From Gynurincola endophyticus (GTDB lineage: Bacteria; Bacteroidota; Bacteroidia; Chitinophagales; Chitinophagaceae), in contig NZ_RCWL01000003.1 of assembly GCF_003991195.1 (NCBI RefSeq), forward strand, positions 186,001 to 250,000: a stretch of 64,000 nucleotides of DNA, written 5' to 3'. The notes beneath the pieces are model-generated. The model did not search any database and was not told where the DNA came from. It saw only the letters and a program-made list of their open reading frames with translations. Positions 7,386 to 16,304 of this stretch are shown here, piece after piece; positions within the stretch are counted from its first letter, which is position 1, and the number at the start of each line of letters is the position of its first letter. Made by a program: the position numbers and the translations under genes.

Positions 7386-8432
7386 ATGAGGTTCATATCT
7401 TTAGCTTTTTTATTGTTTTTGCAAATTGCCGTTAAGGCACAAACATCAGAGTATTTTGTAATCGTAACCATTGACGGCGTTCGCTGGCAGGAAGTTTTTG
7501 GTGGAGTAGACAGCACAATGATGAGCGCGAAAAATTATCAGCACCTGAAAAAACAATTTGACGCACAATCGGGAATTGAAAAAGCAAACCTCTTAATGCC
7601 GTTTTTACATCAGCAACTGAAACCGAACGGTGTTTTGTTGGGAAACAGAACTGAAAATTCACTGGTTGAAGTAGCCAACCCTTATTGGTTCTCTTATCCG
7701 GGATATAACGAAATTTTTACCGGCTATCCCGATTCGGCTATTAATTCAAACGATAAGTTCTACAACCCTAATGTGAGTTTCCTGGAGGTATTATCGAAAC
7801 AAGCGGCATTTAAAAACAAGATAGCGGTATTCGGCTCCTGGGATCGATTCAGCTATATTTTAAATGATAAACGTTCAGGACTGCTGGTGAATGACGGTTT
7901 CCGCAATCTGGAAGGTAACCTGAATGACTTTCAAAAACTATTGAATCAACAACAACACGAGTTGCCTAAATTGTTTCATGACGCAGAGCGTTTAGATTAT
8001 GTAACGTTCTACCATGCTCTGGAGTACCTGAAAAAAGACAAGCCTCGTGTACTTGTTATAGCATTGGGCGATACCGACGAGTTTGCACATAGCAGTCAAT
8101 ATGATTTCTATGTAGAAGCCATTCATCAGTCAGATAAATGGCTAAAAATATTATGGAACTATATTCAATCAGACAAACAATATAAAAACAAAACAACCTT
8201 ATTAATTACGACTGATCACGGAAGGGGAGCTATTGAGGACAAGGGATGGATCGGGCACGGATCCGGAACGAAGGGGTCTAATGAAATCTGGTTTGCAGCC
8301 ATTGGGCCATCGGCGAAACTGTTTGAATCTGATTCAAAAATATACCAGGCACAATTTGCTGCTACTATTATGAAAGCGTTGGGAATGAAGTATACGGTGA
8401 ATCATACTTATTATAAAGAGATTACAAAATAA
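7386..8432 (+). CDS. Secreted alkaline-phosphatase-superfamily hydrolase
   Basis: 348 aa with a signal peptide ending at AVKA-QT (residue 18). Superfamily metal-site motifs appear in order: VTIDGVRWQEVFGG (Asp, about 26-40), a SYPGYNEIFTGYPD block where the nucleophile normally sits (about 105-118), ALGDTDEFAHSSQYDFY (Asp and His, about 226-242), TTDHGRG (about 276-282) and GHGSGTKG (His, about 291-298). It is probably a periplasmic phosphodiesterase, phosphatase or sulfatase; the substrate cannot be read from the sequence. In the position where sulfatases have a Cys/Ser-x-Pro-x-Arg motif none is seen, so phosphatase or phosphodiesterase is more likely. Single gene with its own terminator. 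Confidence 0.75.
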   Translation: MRFISLAFLLFLQIAVKAQTSEYFVIVTIDGVRWQEVFGGVDSTMMSAKNYQHLKKQFDAQSGIEKANLLMPFLHQQLKPNGVLLGNRTENSLVEVANPYWFSYPGYNEIFTGYPDSAINSNDKFYNPNVSFLEVLSKQAAFKNKIAVFGSWDRFSYILNDKRSGLLVNDGFRNLEGNLNDFQKLLNQQQHELPKLFHDAERLDYVTFYHALEYLKKDKPRVLVIALGDTDEFAHSSQYDFYVEAIHQSDKWLKILWNYIQSDKQYKNKTTLLITTDHGRGAIEDKGWIGHGSGTKGSNEIWFAAIGPSAKLFESDSKIYQAQFAATIMKALGMKYTVNHTYYKEITK

Positions 8433-8433
8433 C

Positions 8434-8462
8434 AAATGCCCGCATCGATTGCGGGCATTTTC
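8434..8462 (+). terminator. Intrinsic terminator after the AP-superfamily gene
   Basis: AAATGCCCGCA and TGCGGGCATTT form a perfect 11-bp stem around TCGAT. It is symmetric enough to serve the convergent lipoprotein gene at 8517 too. Confidence 0.8.
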
Positions 8463-8516
8463 AGTATTATTATGAATGACTATTAAGAAATAATAATCCG
8501 TTTACTGAATAAATCG

Positions 8517-8942
8517 TTAGAGGCGCTTAAAAGTTAATCCGATAGTCATTGTTTGATCGGTAATATCTTCTTCTTCATCACCGATGTCATTCGGATCTAA
8601 TAAAATGAATAATTCGTTATCGGATAATTTTTTTACATGGAATGTGCTTTCCATCAGGCTGATTTTTTGGTTGTTGCCTTCGCTTTTCCAGGTGAAATTC
8701 TCAGTTTCACCGCCAATAGTAGCCGTTCCGGAACCATCACCTCTCAGGTCAATGATAAAATTGGAAGGAAGGTCAGGTGCGTTAACGCCTTCCACTTTTG
8801 CTCCGCTATTAAAATAATAAACGCCCGTAGCAGTCATTTCCCATTTTCCTTCCAGTGCAGGATCTTTATCTTTTTTACAACTGATTAAAAAAGTAGAAAA
8901 CAAGGCAGAAACAAAGAATACACGTAAAAGTGTTTTTTTCAT
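8517..8942 (-). CDS. Lipocalin-like lipoprotein, paralogue 1
   Basis: 141 aa from ATG 8942, the start that yields MKKTLLRVFFVSALFSTFLISC with lipobox cysteine; an alternative ATG lies three codons upstream. The mature part starts KKDKDPALEGKWEMTATGVYYFNSG and ends in LTFKRL, with a central ENFTWKSEG. This is the pattern of the small Bacteroidota lipocalin-like lipoproteins of unknown ligand, a single beta-barrel domain. It is a clear tandem paralogue of the next gene (same length, same signal start, shared ENFTWKS and the final 'F..K' motif). Reads in the same direction as 9016 and is separated from it by 73 bases. Confidence 0.72.
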   Translation of the reverse strand: MKKTLLRVFFVSALFSTFLISCKKDKDPALEGKWEMTATGVYYFNSGAKVEGVNAPDLPSNFIIDLRGDGSGTATIGGETENFTWKSEGNNQKISLMESTFHVKKLSDNELFILLDPNDIGDEEEDITDQTMTIGLTFKRL

Positions 8943-9015
8943 AGAATTCAAGTTTTGTATATGATTGTTTTATTAGCCGGTTCATATGAATACAACCGGA
9001 AAACGATTAAACAGA

Positions 9016-9441
9016 TTACTTTATCTTTTTAAATTTCACTCCGAAGCTAAGTGTCTCGTTGGTAACTTCAATATCATTTACTGCCGGATCAGCTAATAGA
9101 AACAGGTTGTTATCAGTTACCGATTTTACAATGAAATAGAAGTTCTGGATGAGAACATGATCGGGATATTCGTCACTTTTCCAGGTAAAGTTTTCCGAGT
9201 CACCCTCTGTATAATTGAAAACACCTGTTCCGTCTTTTTTTATTTCTATAATCACATTATCGTCTGAAGTATTGTCCGGCTCACCACTTTTAAAATAAAA
9301 ATCACCTGAGGTGGTTGATTGCCAGGTACCATAAATAGTAGGTTCTACAGTTTTGTCATCTTCTTTGTCTTTCGAACAGGCGGGTAATAGAAATGCAAAC
9401 AGAACGGTAGTAAAAAAGGCATGCAAAAGCGTTTTTTTCAT
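9016..9441 (-). CDS. Lipocalin-like lipoprotein, paralogue 2
   Basis: 141 aa, MKKTLLHAFFTTVLFAFLLPAC signal and lipobox, then a disordered KDKEDDK linker and the domain IYGTWQSTTSGDFYFKSGE...GTGVFNYTEGDSENFTWKSDE...LSFGVKFKKIK. Matches paralogue 1 in length and in every strong motif while differing in most surface positions, so the duplication is not recent. The two probably form one transcript with this gene first. Outer-membrane anchored, facing the periplasm or the surface; ligand unknown. Confidence 0.72.
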   Translation of the reverse strand: MKKTLLHAFFTTVLFAFLLPACSKDKEDDKTVEPTIYGTWQSTTSGDFYFKSGEPDNTSDDNVIIEIKKDGTGVFNYTEGDSENFTWKSDEYPDHVLIQNFYFIVKSVTDNNLFLLADPAVNDIEVTNETLSFGVKFKKIK

Positions 9442-9532
9442 AGAGTTTGTGTTTAAACGAATTGAGTTTCCTTCACTAAAACGGGAGGATGTATGCGATA
9501 TTGCTTATCCAGGGGTAAATTGTTATAAAGAA

Positions 9533-9564
9533 AAAACCCTGTCTGACCTTATCAGACAGGGTTT
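9533..9564 (-). terminator. Terminator between the M28 peptidase gene and the lipoprotein pair
   Basis: AAAACCCTGTCTGA pairs perfectly with TCAGACAGGGTTTT around CCTTA; A- and T-runs on both sides. It ends the M28 transcript that stops at 9597. Confidence 0.8.
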
Positions 9565-9596
9565 TCAGTTGTTTTACCAGGGATAAAAAGTCTTTA

Positions 9597-11174
9597 TTAT
9601 GGTCTTCCACCAGTGCTTCTCGGTTGAGGAAGCTCTTTACGAGGAAGTTTTTCATCTCTCATCGCTGCATGGTAAACAAAAGAAGCTACGATGGTAGCGA
9701 TTTGTTTAAGATCGTCAGCAATTAAGTGATCGTATGTATCCATATTGGTATGGTGTGTACGGGTGCTGTATTCAATCGGATCCTGAATGAACTGGAAACC
9801 GGGTAAACCTACTGCATCAAATGACTGGTGGTCGGTACCGCCGGTATTAGAAATGGTAACAGTAGTAGCGCCTAAATCGTGGAATGGTTCTAACCATTTA
9901 GAGAAAATATCTTTTACTTTCTCATTTCCCTGAAGATAGATACCTCTGATTTTACCGGTACCATTATCAATATTGAAATAAGAAGAGAATTTAGCATGTT
10001 CAGGTTTCAATTCCATGGTAGCAGGATCGGCGAAGTGATTTTTCACATATCCTCTTGAGCCGTGTAAACCTTGTTCTTCACCGCCCCATAATCCGATACG
10101 GATAGTACGACGGGGTTTTGCTCCCACTGCTTTTAAAATACGAACTGCCTCCATCATTACAGCACTTCCTGCTGCATTATCGGTAGCACCACCGGCAGAA
10201 TGCCAGCTATCCAGGTGACCACCTAACATTACTACTTCTGCAGCTAATGTAGGGTCGCTTCCTTTGATTTCAGCCACTACATTATATCCTTTTGTATCTT
10301 TTTCATTAGAAGCACTTTTTACATCTACATCTAATTTTACAGGCACACCTGATTTTGTTAAACGGCAAATAGAAAGATAGTCTTCAGCGGTTAACATGAT
10401 ATCAAGAAAACCATCAGGAGCTCCTTTGGCATAAGAACCGCCACCTGAAACAAATAAAGTACCATCGTGGCCACGCATGCTGTAACTTAAAATTGCAACA
10501 GCACCTTCACTGATAGCCCACTCTTTCAATAAGGTACCTACTCTTGCAGCAGCCTGCATGGTTCTCATTCTGTTAGCCATGTCGTTATTGCCACCGGCAG
10601 CTGGTCTTTGCTGAGGTTGTGGAGGAGCCGCATTTGCCATTGCTGTTAATTCTTCATCTGTATAACGAACGGCGTCTGCGCGGAAACTATGTTTTAATGT
10701 ATCGTTTTTATATTGAATAAGAACTTTACCTTTCAGCTTGCCCTTGTATTTTAATAATTCAGTAGTGTCGGCAGCATCGATTAATAATACTTCTGCATTT
10801 TTAAGTCCGTTTGAACCACCGGTCCATGCTTTAGGATAAGCTATTAAAGGTTTGTAATAAGGAGCTGTTAAAGCCACATAACTTTTTTGTAATTCCCATC
10901 CTTTACCGAATTCGCCCCATGCTTCCAGTGCAGCATTGGTCAGACCGATTTTTGAAAGCTCACCTTTAGCCCAGTTAGCGGCTTTCAGATAACCCGGAGA
11001 ACCGGCTAATCTTGGTCCGTTTACGTCGGTTAAATAAAAAGCATAGTCCATTACTTTTGAATTGTTCAGACCTTCCTGGCGAATTTTTTTCACCATTTCA
11101 AGATCTACTTTCTCCTGTGCGAATAACACAACTGCAAATAAGCAGAGAAGGAGAGTAGTACTAATTTTTCTCAT
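9597..11174 (-). CDS. Secreted M28 family carboxypeptidase/aminopeptidase
   Basis: About 525 aa; two ATGs two codons apart are possible (11180, 11174), the second preferred because it gives MRKISTTLLLCLFAVVLFAQ, a plain signal peptide with cleavage after FAQ. Metal ligands: HLDSWH (His), GATDNAAGS (Asp), GGEEQGLHGS (Glu-Glu), YFNIDNGTG (Asp) and GGTDHQSFDAVG (His). The layout, with a PA-like region before the peptidase core and a Pro/Gln-rich insert around residues 185-200, resembles carboxypeptidase Q-like M28 proteins. Periplasmic peptide turnover is the likely role. Single gene with a terminator downstream. Confidence 0.85.
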   Translation of the reverse strand: MRKISTTLLLCLFAVVLFAQEKVDLEMVKKIRQEGLNNSKVMDYAFYLTDVNGPRLAGSPGYLKAANWAKGELSKIGLTNAALEAWGEFGKGWELQKSYVALTAPYYKPLIAYPKAWTGGSNGLKNAEVLLIDAADTTELLKYKGKLKGKVLIQYKNDTLKHSFRADAVRYTDEELTAMANAAPPQPQQRPAAGGNNDMANRMRTMQAAARVGTLLKEWAISEGAVAILSYSMRGHDGTLFVSGGGSYAKGAPDGFLDIMLTAEDYLSICRLTKSGVPVKLDVDVKSASNEKDTKGYNVVAEIKGSDPTLAAEVVMLGGHLDSWHSAGGATDNAAGSAVMMEAVRILKAVGAKPRRTIRIGLWGGEEQGLHGSRGYVKNHFADPATMELKPEHAKFSSYFNIDNGTGKIRGIYLQGNEKVKDIFSKWLEPFHDLGATTVTISNTGGTDHQSFDAVGLPGFQFIQDPIEYSTRTHHTNMDTYDHLIADDLKQIATIVASFVYHAAMRDEKLPRKELPQPRSTGGRP

Positions 11175-11180
11175 GTGCAT

Positions 11181-11833
11181 TGGTTTGTTTTAGCGAAAAG
11201 TATTTGAAATCCTGACAGGAACCCATACCGGTTCCGGCTATTTTTGAACTGTCGTACAATAAGACGACAAAATCTCCTTAAAACTTGCTGAACAGCAGCA
11301 CTTTTTTAAGAGCTTAAGAAGAACAATATATTGAATTTTCTTATAATTTGAAAGTGGTTCGGTACTATTACCTCATTTTTGGCGATGTGCAGATAAATTC
11401 GTATATTATTAGTATAGGCTGTTGTGTTTTTCCAAGGCCGCTTTTGCTACAAAATAATAAGTTATCAGTACGGTGAAGATGTTGTCGGTTCTGCAAAAAA
11501 GTAGAACCTGCGGTGGCGGTACGCGGCTCCTATACATAAAAAAACACCCCCCAGGTGGAGAGTGTTTGTATTGTAATGGTTGTGTATTGTAAAAGTATGT
11601 ATGTGTAAAATTCGAGTGCGAAATAAGTAAATTAATTTATAGAATCATAACATATCAGCAACTTTCTTTTAATATTTTTTGAGCGGCAAAAATGATGTTT
11701 TGTATTTACAGTAATAATAAAGGGAAAGAAACATCATTCACTCAAAATTGAGCTATGAAATTATTTAATAATATAACCTCATAATCAACTAATAATAGCG
11801 TACGGCTTTTATTTAAAACCTTCAGGCTTTGGA
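11181..11833. other. 650-base gap without a recognised gene
   Basis: No frame of believable length or composition on either strand. It holds an orphan minus-strand terminator (about 11537-11567) and an 8-bp inverted repeat GGTTCTGC/GTAGAACC with one mismatch (11489-11510). I could not match the stretch between the terminator and 11833 to any known RNA family. Confidence 0.6.
11537..11567 (-). terminator. Orphan intrinsic terminator, minus strand
   Basis: On the minus strand AACACTCTCC pairs with GGGGGGTGTT around ACCT (with two G-T pairs), then TTTTTTTATG. It lies about 270 bases downstream of the stop of the NTF2-like gene at 11834, too far for a typical 3' end, so it may end a long 3' UTR or a separate small RNA. 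Confidence 0.7.
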
Positions 11834-12295
11834 TTATTGTTCAGTTGCTATATGCAAGCTCACTACTTTCTCAATCGTCCATTTACCGTTTGTATTTTTC
11901 CAGAATATAATAAACTTGAAAGGAGGAGAGAATTCGTTATTGTTCGACCTGCTTTTAAAGCGGTGTAAACCAATTGCAACGGCACCATAATCGTGAATCG
12001 GGTATATTTCCATACTTCCCGGAACGAGTTCTCTTGAAACCTGTCCGCAAATGTATTTTCCCGTTGAGGCAATGATGTTGTTTTTAGAAGTATCTAACCC
12101 GGTATTATCGTGGTAAAACTCAATTTTATCTGAATACATCGTGCGTTGTAAAGCAGTATCACAGGTATTGTACGCACCAAAGAAAAGACTATCCAGCTGA
12201 GCTATTTTTTTATTGAGCTCGGTATTTTGTGCCAAACAAGTAGTTGAAATAAAACAAGTAATTATACAGAAAAAAGTTATTTTACTTAATTGCAT
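11834..12295 (-). CDS. Secreted NTF2-like/DUF4440-type protein
   Basis: 153 aa. Signal peptide MQLSKITFFCIITCFISTTCLAQ. The mature part has the order expected of a cone-shaped SnoaL/NTF2 fold: an N-terminal helix (LNKKIAQLDSLFFGAYNTCD), a strand with DKIEFYHDNTGL, then beta-strands ending in NGKWTIEKVVSLH. The family is diverse (enzymes, binding proteins, immunity proteins), so no activity is assigned. A related but clearly different DUF4440 protein lies at 59.8 kb. Confidence 0.7.
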   Translation of the reverse strand: MQLSKITFFCIITCFISTTCLAQNTELNKKIAQLDSLFFGAYNTCDTALQRTMYSDKIEFYHDNTGLDTSKNNIIASTGKYICGQVSRELVPGSMEIYPIHDYGAVAIGLHRFKSRSNNNEFSPPFKFIIFWKNTNGKWTIEKVVSLHIATEQ

Positions 12296-12425
12296 ATACT
12301 AAATATTATAAGCAATAATAATGTATCTGCGGAGATTAACCTCGTATTCTAAAATAATTATTGGAGAGTTGCTGAATAGGAGGCCTTTAGCTTTCAAGCA
12401 GAGATATGATTGAATTTACATGAAT

Positions 12426-12456
12426 AAAAAAATGGGATAGATTAAAACTATCCCAT
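12426..12456 (-). terminator. Terminator after the beta-barrel gene
   Basis: Minus-strand GATGGGATAG and CTATCCCAT form the stem around TTTTAAT, followed by TTTTTTT. Confidence 0.8.
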
Positions 12457-12477
12457 CAGTAAGTATGGATATAGCGG

Positions 12478-13008
12478 TTAAAACTTCAAAGCCAGTCCTA
12501 AACTCAGAATGGATAAGTTATAGTTTCCTCCACCCAGCTCGGCGTAAGCGCCTAAATTATCTGTAAACAAATATCTTGCGCCGGCAAATGCACTAAATCC
12601 GGTACCTCCCGAACCACCGGAATAACCGGTAGCATTATAAATCATGTAACCCAGCATTAATCCGCCGTAAAGGTCTACTTTAGGATTGTTTAAACCATTA
12701 TAATGATATGCACCTCTTACACCAATGGTGGTATAGTTCCACTTCCAATCGTAAGCGTTGAGCTTGTAGGATTTGTGGCCTATGTATCCTCCGAGGCTGA
12801 TGACTCCCGGGCCACCGACTTCCCAAATACCGTGTTCAAAACTAACATTAATTTGGGGTGAGGAGGAAGCTCCGCCCCAGTTACCATAATTACCTCCGAT
12901 GCCGATACCTGCATTAATGATGTTGGTGCCTTTTTCAAATACCTGAGCAGATGATTTGTTGATCATCATGCCCGACAACAGTAACGCCAGAACAAAAAAT
13001 CTTTTCAT
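12478..13008 (-). CDS. Outer-membrane beta-barrel protein (small porin-like)
   Basis: 176 aa from ATG 13008; the in-frame ATG eight codons upstream would put MIKFNNCF before the signal, so 13008 is favoured (MKRFFVLALLLSGMMINKSSAQ). The mature part is Gly- and aromatic-rich with alternating hydrophobic residues, about eight predicted strands, and ends in LALKF, with the C-terminal Phe that BAM substrates carry. Typical of eight-stranded barrels of Bacteroidota. Ligand or partner unknown. Single gene with a terminator; divergence from the neighbours is not evident. Confidence 0.75.
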   Translation of the reverse strand: MKRFFVLALLLSGMMINKSSAQVFEKGTNIINAGIGIGGNYGNWGGASSSPQINVSFEHGIWEVGGPGVISLGGYIGHKSYKLNAYDWKWNYTTIGVRGAYHYNGLNNPKVDLYGGLMLGYMIYNATGYSGGSGGTGFSAFAGARYLFTDNLGAYAELGGGNYNLSILSLGLALKF

Positions 13009-13179
13009 AAAGCAGTTGTTGAATTTTATCAATATTCTGAATGATCTTCAAAACTACCGATTATGTTCAATGACTGTTTGATTGTTTATTTTCTGCCGCA
13101 CTGCGTTTATTATCTGTAGCTATACGGAACATAACTGTCGTAAAACGATTAGACGTATCGATGAAGCTTTGAAAAGCCT

Positions 13180-13932
13180 TTATAACTTTGAAAGAGCAGT
13201 TAACAACTCTTCTTTTTTTCTTGAAGACACCGGTACTTCTATATTGTTCTCTAATATGACACTTCCACCGGTTCCTTTTAGATACCGTTTAACGTATTTA
13301 AGGTTCACAAGATGTGAATGATGTACCCGACAAAAGGAATAACCCGACAGTAACTCTTCAAATTCTTTTAAAGTTTTTGCAACTACCAGTTTAGTTTGAT
13401 TTTTAATATAAATGCTCGTATAATTAATAGAGCTTTCTAATCTGATGATATCTGTGGTTTCAAGAATTTCTAAGCCTGTTGAGGTTGCAATAACGATTCT
13501 CTTAGATTGATTTGCGGGTCTGCTGATATTTTCCATCAGCGTTTCAATTTGCCGGATATATTTTTCCTGATGTTTTGCTTCAATGCTTTTCGAAATGGCT
13601 ATGTTTAACTCCTCACCGTCAACCGGTTTTAACAAAAAGTGCAGTGCGCTATATTTGAATGCTTCAATAGCATAATGTTCATAAGCTGTAACAAAAATCA
13701 CCTGATATTTAAAGTTGCCTGCTTTACGAAGCAGGTCAAAAGCGGTTTGTTCATGAATCTGAACATCGAGTAAAAGCAGGTCTACGGTATGTTCCTTTAA
13801 AACATTCAGTCCTTCTTCTACAGACTGAACGGCTGCTACTATTTCGATCGACGCCGGGTGATTTTTTTCCAACAGATAAATAAGCCGGTCAATACAGTGG
13901 CGTTCGTCATCAACAATAAGGGTTCGTACCAT
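13180..13932 (-). CDS. LytTR-family response regulator, system 1
   Basis: 250 aa. Receiver domain about 1-120 with acidic pocket VDDE (residues 8-11 region), phosphoacceptor Asp in LLLLDVQIHEQTAFDLL (about 55) and the conserved Lys in LLKPVDGEEL. The LytTR DNA-binding domain occupies about 145-250 (RIVIATSTGLEILETTDIIRLESS...FCRVHHSHLVNLKYVKRY). Cytoplasmic transcription factor, phosphorylated by the kinase encoded 18 bases upstream, with which it forms an operon. Regulated genes cannot be named; LytTR proteins usually bind paired direct repeats upstream of a small set of envelope or stress genes. Confidence 0.9.
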   Translation of the reverse strand: MVRTLIVDDERHCIDRLIYLLEKNHPASIEIVAAVQSVEEGLNVLKEHTVDLLLLDVQIHEQTAFDLLRKAGNFKYQVIFVTAYEHYAIEAFKYSALHFLLKPVDGEELNIAISKSIEAKHQEKYIRQIETLMENISRPANQSKRIVIATSTGLEILETTDIIRLESSINYTSIYIKNQTKLVVAKTLKEFEELLSGYSFCRVHHSHLVNLKYVKRYLKGTGGSVILENNIEVPVSSRKKEELLTALSKL

Positions 13933-13950
13933 ATTTATCGGTGGTTTAAC

Positions 13951-16008
13951 TTATTCACTAATATACGGGATAGTAACCAATACTTTTACTCCTCCCTCTT
14001 TTTTATCCATTAGCTCAATACACGGAATAACCGTTGACGAATCGTTCAATAAAGCCAGTCTGGCTTTTGTAATATTCAATGCCATTGAATCTTTTATGTG
14101 AGTATAGTCGCTTGCAGCTGAAGAAAATCTTAATCCTGCTCCGTTGTCTTCGATCAGAATTTGTAAAGTGTTTTCTTTTTTTGATACCTGTAAGATGATT
14201 TTTCCATCAGTTTTGATTTTTGTCATCCCGTGCCAGATACTGTTTTCAACAATAGGTTGTAACAACAGGGGCGGAAGCAGTATTTTTTCAGGTTGAATAT
14301 GCTGCTCTAACAATACCTCAAATGTGAACCTGTTGTTCATTCTTCTTGATTCAAGCTGAGTATATATCCTGAGAAAGCCAATTTCTTCAGAAAGCGTGAT
14401 AAACTTTTGTTCTGAATATTCTAATGTCATTCGCATCGTTTTAGCAAACTTTATCAGAAAATCATCTGCATTCTCTATATCATTCTTTCTGATATAATCG
14501 CTTACAGAATTTAATGAGTTAAATATAAAATGAGGATTCATTTGCAGGCGTAAAACCTTCGTTTTAAGCTCTGCTTCTTTTTTGCTGGCGATTGCGGCTT
14601 TTTTTCTGCTGTTAAAATAAAAAAGCCCCAGGGCTGTCACTGCAATCAGGCCTATAGCTGTAGCAACAAAGTTTCTATTCAACTTTTCACGGGCCAGCGC
14701 ATCCTCATATTGTATTTTTCTGATGGTTGTTTCTTTCTCATATTCATATTGAAGCCGGTGCTGAATAATCTCTTCGTTCTTTTCAGAATTGAAAACTATT
14801 TCTTTAATGGAGTCGGCTTTTACCATGGCGCTATAGGCAGCATCATACTTTTGTTGTTTACTATAAATGTAAGCCAGTTGTTTAAGTGATTCCATTTCAT
14901 TGGAAACATCTTCACCAGGGTAGTTTAGAGATTGTACAATAAAATCTTCAGCCACCTGATATCTTTTATAAAGGGGTATTCCCAGTTTTTTTAGGAAGTC
15001 CTCTTTGCCTGCAAGAATACAAAGGCCCATGTATCTGAGCGCTACAGAATAATTCCTGAAATCTTTACGCATGAATAAGAGGCTGCTTCCTTTTTGAAGT
15101 AAATCATATGCTTGTGAATAAAGCCCTGCATTGTAGCCGGCAATACCGTAATTGGTATATGTTAAGGAAAGACCGGCGCTGTCTTTTATAGCTTCCTGAA
15201 TAAAACCGGCTTTTTCATATTCCAGCATAGCGCTATCGTAATTGCTTTTCAGGTCATGCATATCACCTTTATAGCTATATAATTTAGCCAGGTTATATTG
15301 GTCATTGAACCGAAGACTGATGGCTTCTGCGGTGTTGAAATAGGTAGATGCCTGCTCCAGCCTGTTAATTCGTTTATGAACCAGTCCGAGATTGACCAGA
15401 GCATTAATAATGTTAGCAGAATCGCGTCTTTGTTCAAAAAAGATTAAACCTGCAGTGTAGTATTTACTGGCTTGTGCAAAATCGCTCTGAATATAATAAT
15501 TGCTTCCGATACAGTTAACGGTGGCTCCATACTTTGAGCTATCTTTCAAAAGAGAATATAGTTCAAGCGATCGCAATAATGCTTTAGTGGAAGCGGTGTT
15601 TTGGCTAAGAGAGTTCAACACTCTTCCTCTTTTATAAGCGGTGAGGGCCTGTCCGGCTATATCTTTTTCACGGGAATAAATCAGCTCTGCACTGTCGGCG
15701 GCTTGTAAAGCTTTTTCATAATGGCCGCTGTAATAATAGGTAAGTATTAAAGCGGCAAACGATCTGGCTGTTTTGGCGGGCTTTTGTAACTTTTTGCTGA
15801 GCTGCAAAGCTTTATCAAAATAAATGAAACTTTTTGCTGTATCATAAACTGCAAACTCTCTGATTAGTCCGATATAAGTATTCAGGAGAGCAGTATCTTT
15901 CAGCTGATTCATTGATTCTGCTTTCAGTAAAGAATCTACCAGACGAGATTGACCATAGCCACTATAATAAGAAACCGTGAGTAATATGATAAAAGAGAAA
16001 CTTCGCAT
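13951..16008 (-). CDS. TPR-containing LytS-type sensor histidine kinase, system 1
   Basis: 685 aa from ATG 16008 (MRSFSFIILLTVSYYSGYGQS signal; the longer frame adds 15 residues that spoil it). Periplasmic region of about 400 residues made of tetratricopeptide repeats (many A/Y/G-spaced helices, 34-residue period), one membrane segment FVATAIGLIAVTALGLFYF (around 450), a coiled coil, then the His_kinase domain with phospho-His in LQMNPHFIFNSLNSV and N-box PLLLQPIVENSIWHG, followed by a Bergerat ATPase with IEDNGAGLRF. The absence of a typical DHp dimerisation H-box other than NPHF is normal for this family. It is cotranscribed with the regulator at 13180 and divergent from the 16305 operon. 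Confidence 0.88.
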   Translation of the reverse strand: MRSFSFIILLTVSYYSGYGQSRLVDSLLKAESMNQLKDTALLNTYIGLIREFAVYDTAKSFIYFDKALQLSKKLQKPAKTARSFAALILTYYYSGHYEKALQAADSAELIYSREKDIAGQALTAYKRGRVLNSLSQNTASTKALLRSLELYSLLKDSSKYGATVNCIGSNYYIQSDFAQASKYYTAGLIFFEQRRDSANIINALVNLGLVHKRINRLEQASTYFNTAEAISLRFNDQYNLAKLYSYKGDMHDLKSNYDSAMLEYEKAGFIQEAIKDSAGLSLTYTNYGIAGYNAGLYSQAYDLLQKGSSLLFMRKDFRNYSVALRYMGLCILAGKEDFLKKLGIPLYKRYQVAEDFIVQSLNYPGEDVSNEMESLKQLAYIYSKQQKYDAAYSAMVKADSIKEIVFNSEKNEEIIQHRLQYEYEKETTIRKIQYEDALAREKLNRNFVATAIGLIAVTALGLFYFNSRKKAAIASKKEAELKTKVLRLQMNPHFIFNSLNSVSDYIRKNDIENADDFLIKFAKTMRMTLEYSEQKFITLSEEIGFLRIYTQLESRRMNNRFTFEVLLEQHIQPEKILLPPLLLQPIVENSIWHGMTKIKTDGKIILQVSKKENTLQILIEDNGAGLRFSSAASDYTHIKDSMALNITKARLALLNDSSTVIPCIELMDKKEGGVKVLVTIPYISE

Positions 16009-16304
16009 TAACCCTGATTTATAGCTACAATATACTTTTTTAGCCGGCATCACATCGCAATTAGCGGGTCATTATTTAATGAAAATCTTAAAAAACCTAC
16101 AAAAGGGTAACAAAAGATGCTTAATACCAAAGTGTCTCACCTTTAATCAATCTTTTCGGATTTATGTAAATCCGGCTAGTCTATATTACAGCTGGTAACG
16201 TGATTTTACAGCTCATCCGGTGAATTCAACAGTTCGGTCGGTTTCGTTTTTCAGATGATATTTTCTGCTGCAATTTTGAGTCAGCAATACAAAACAAACT
16301 GAAA

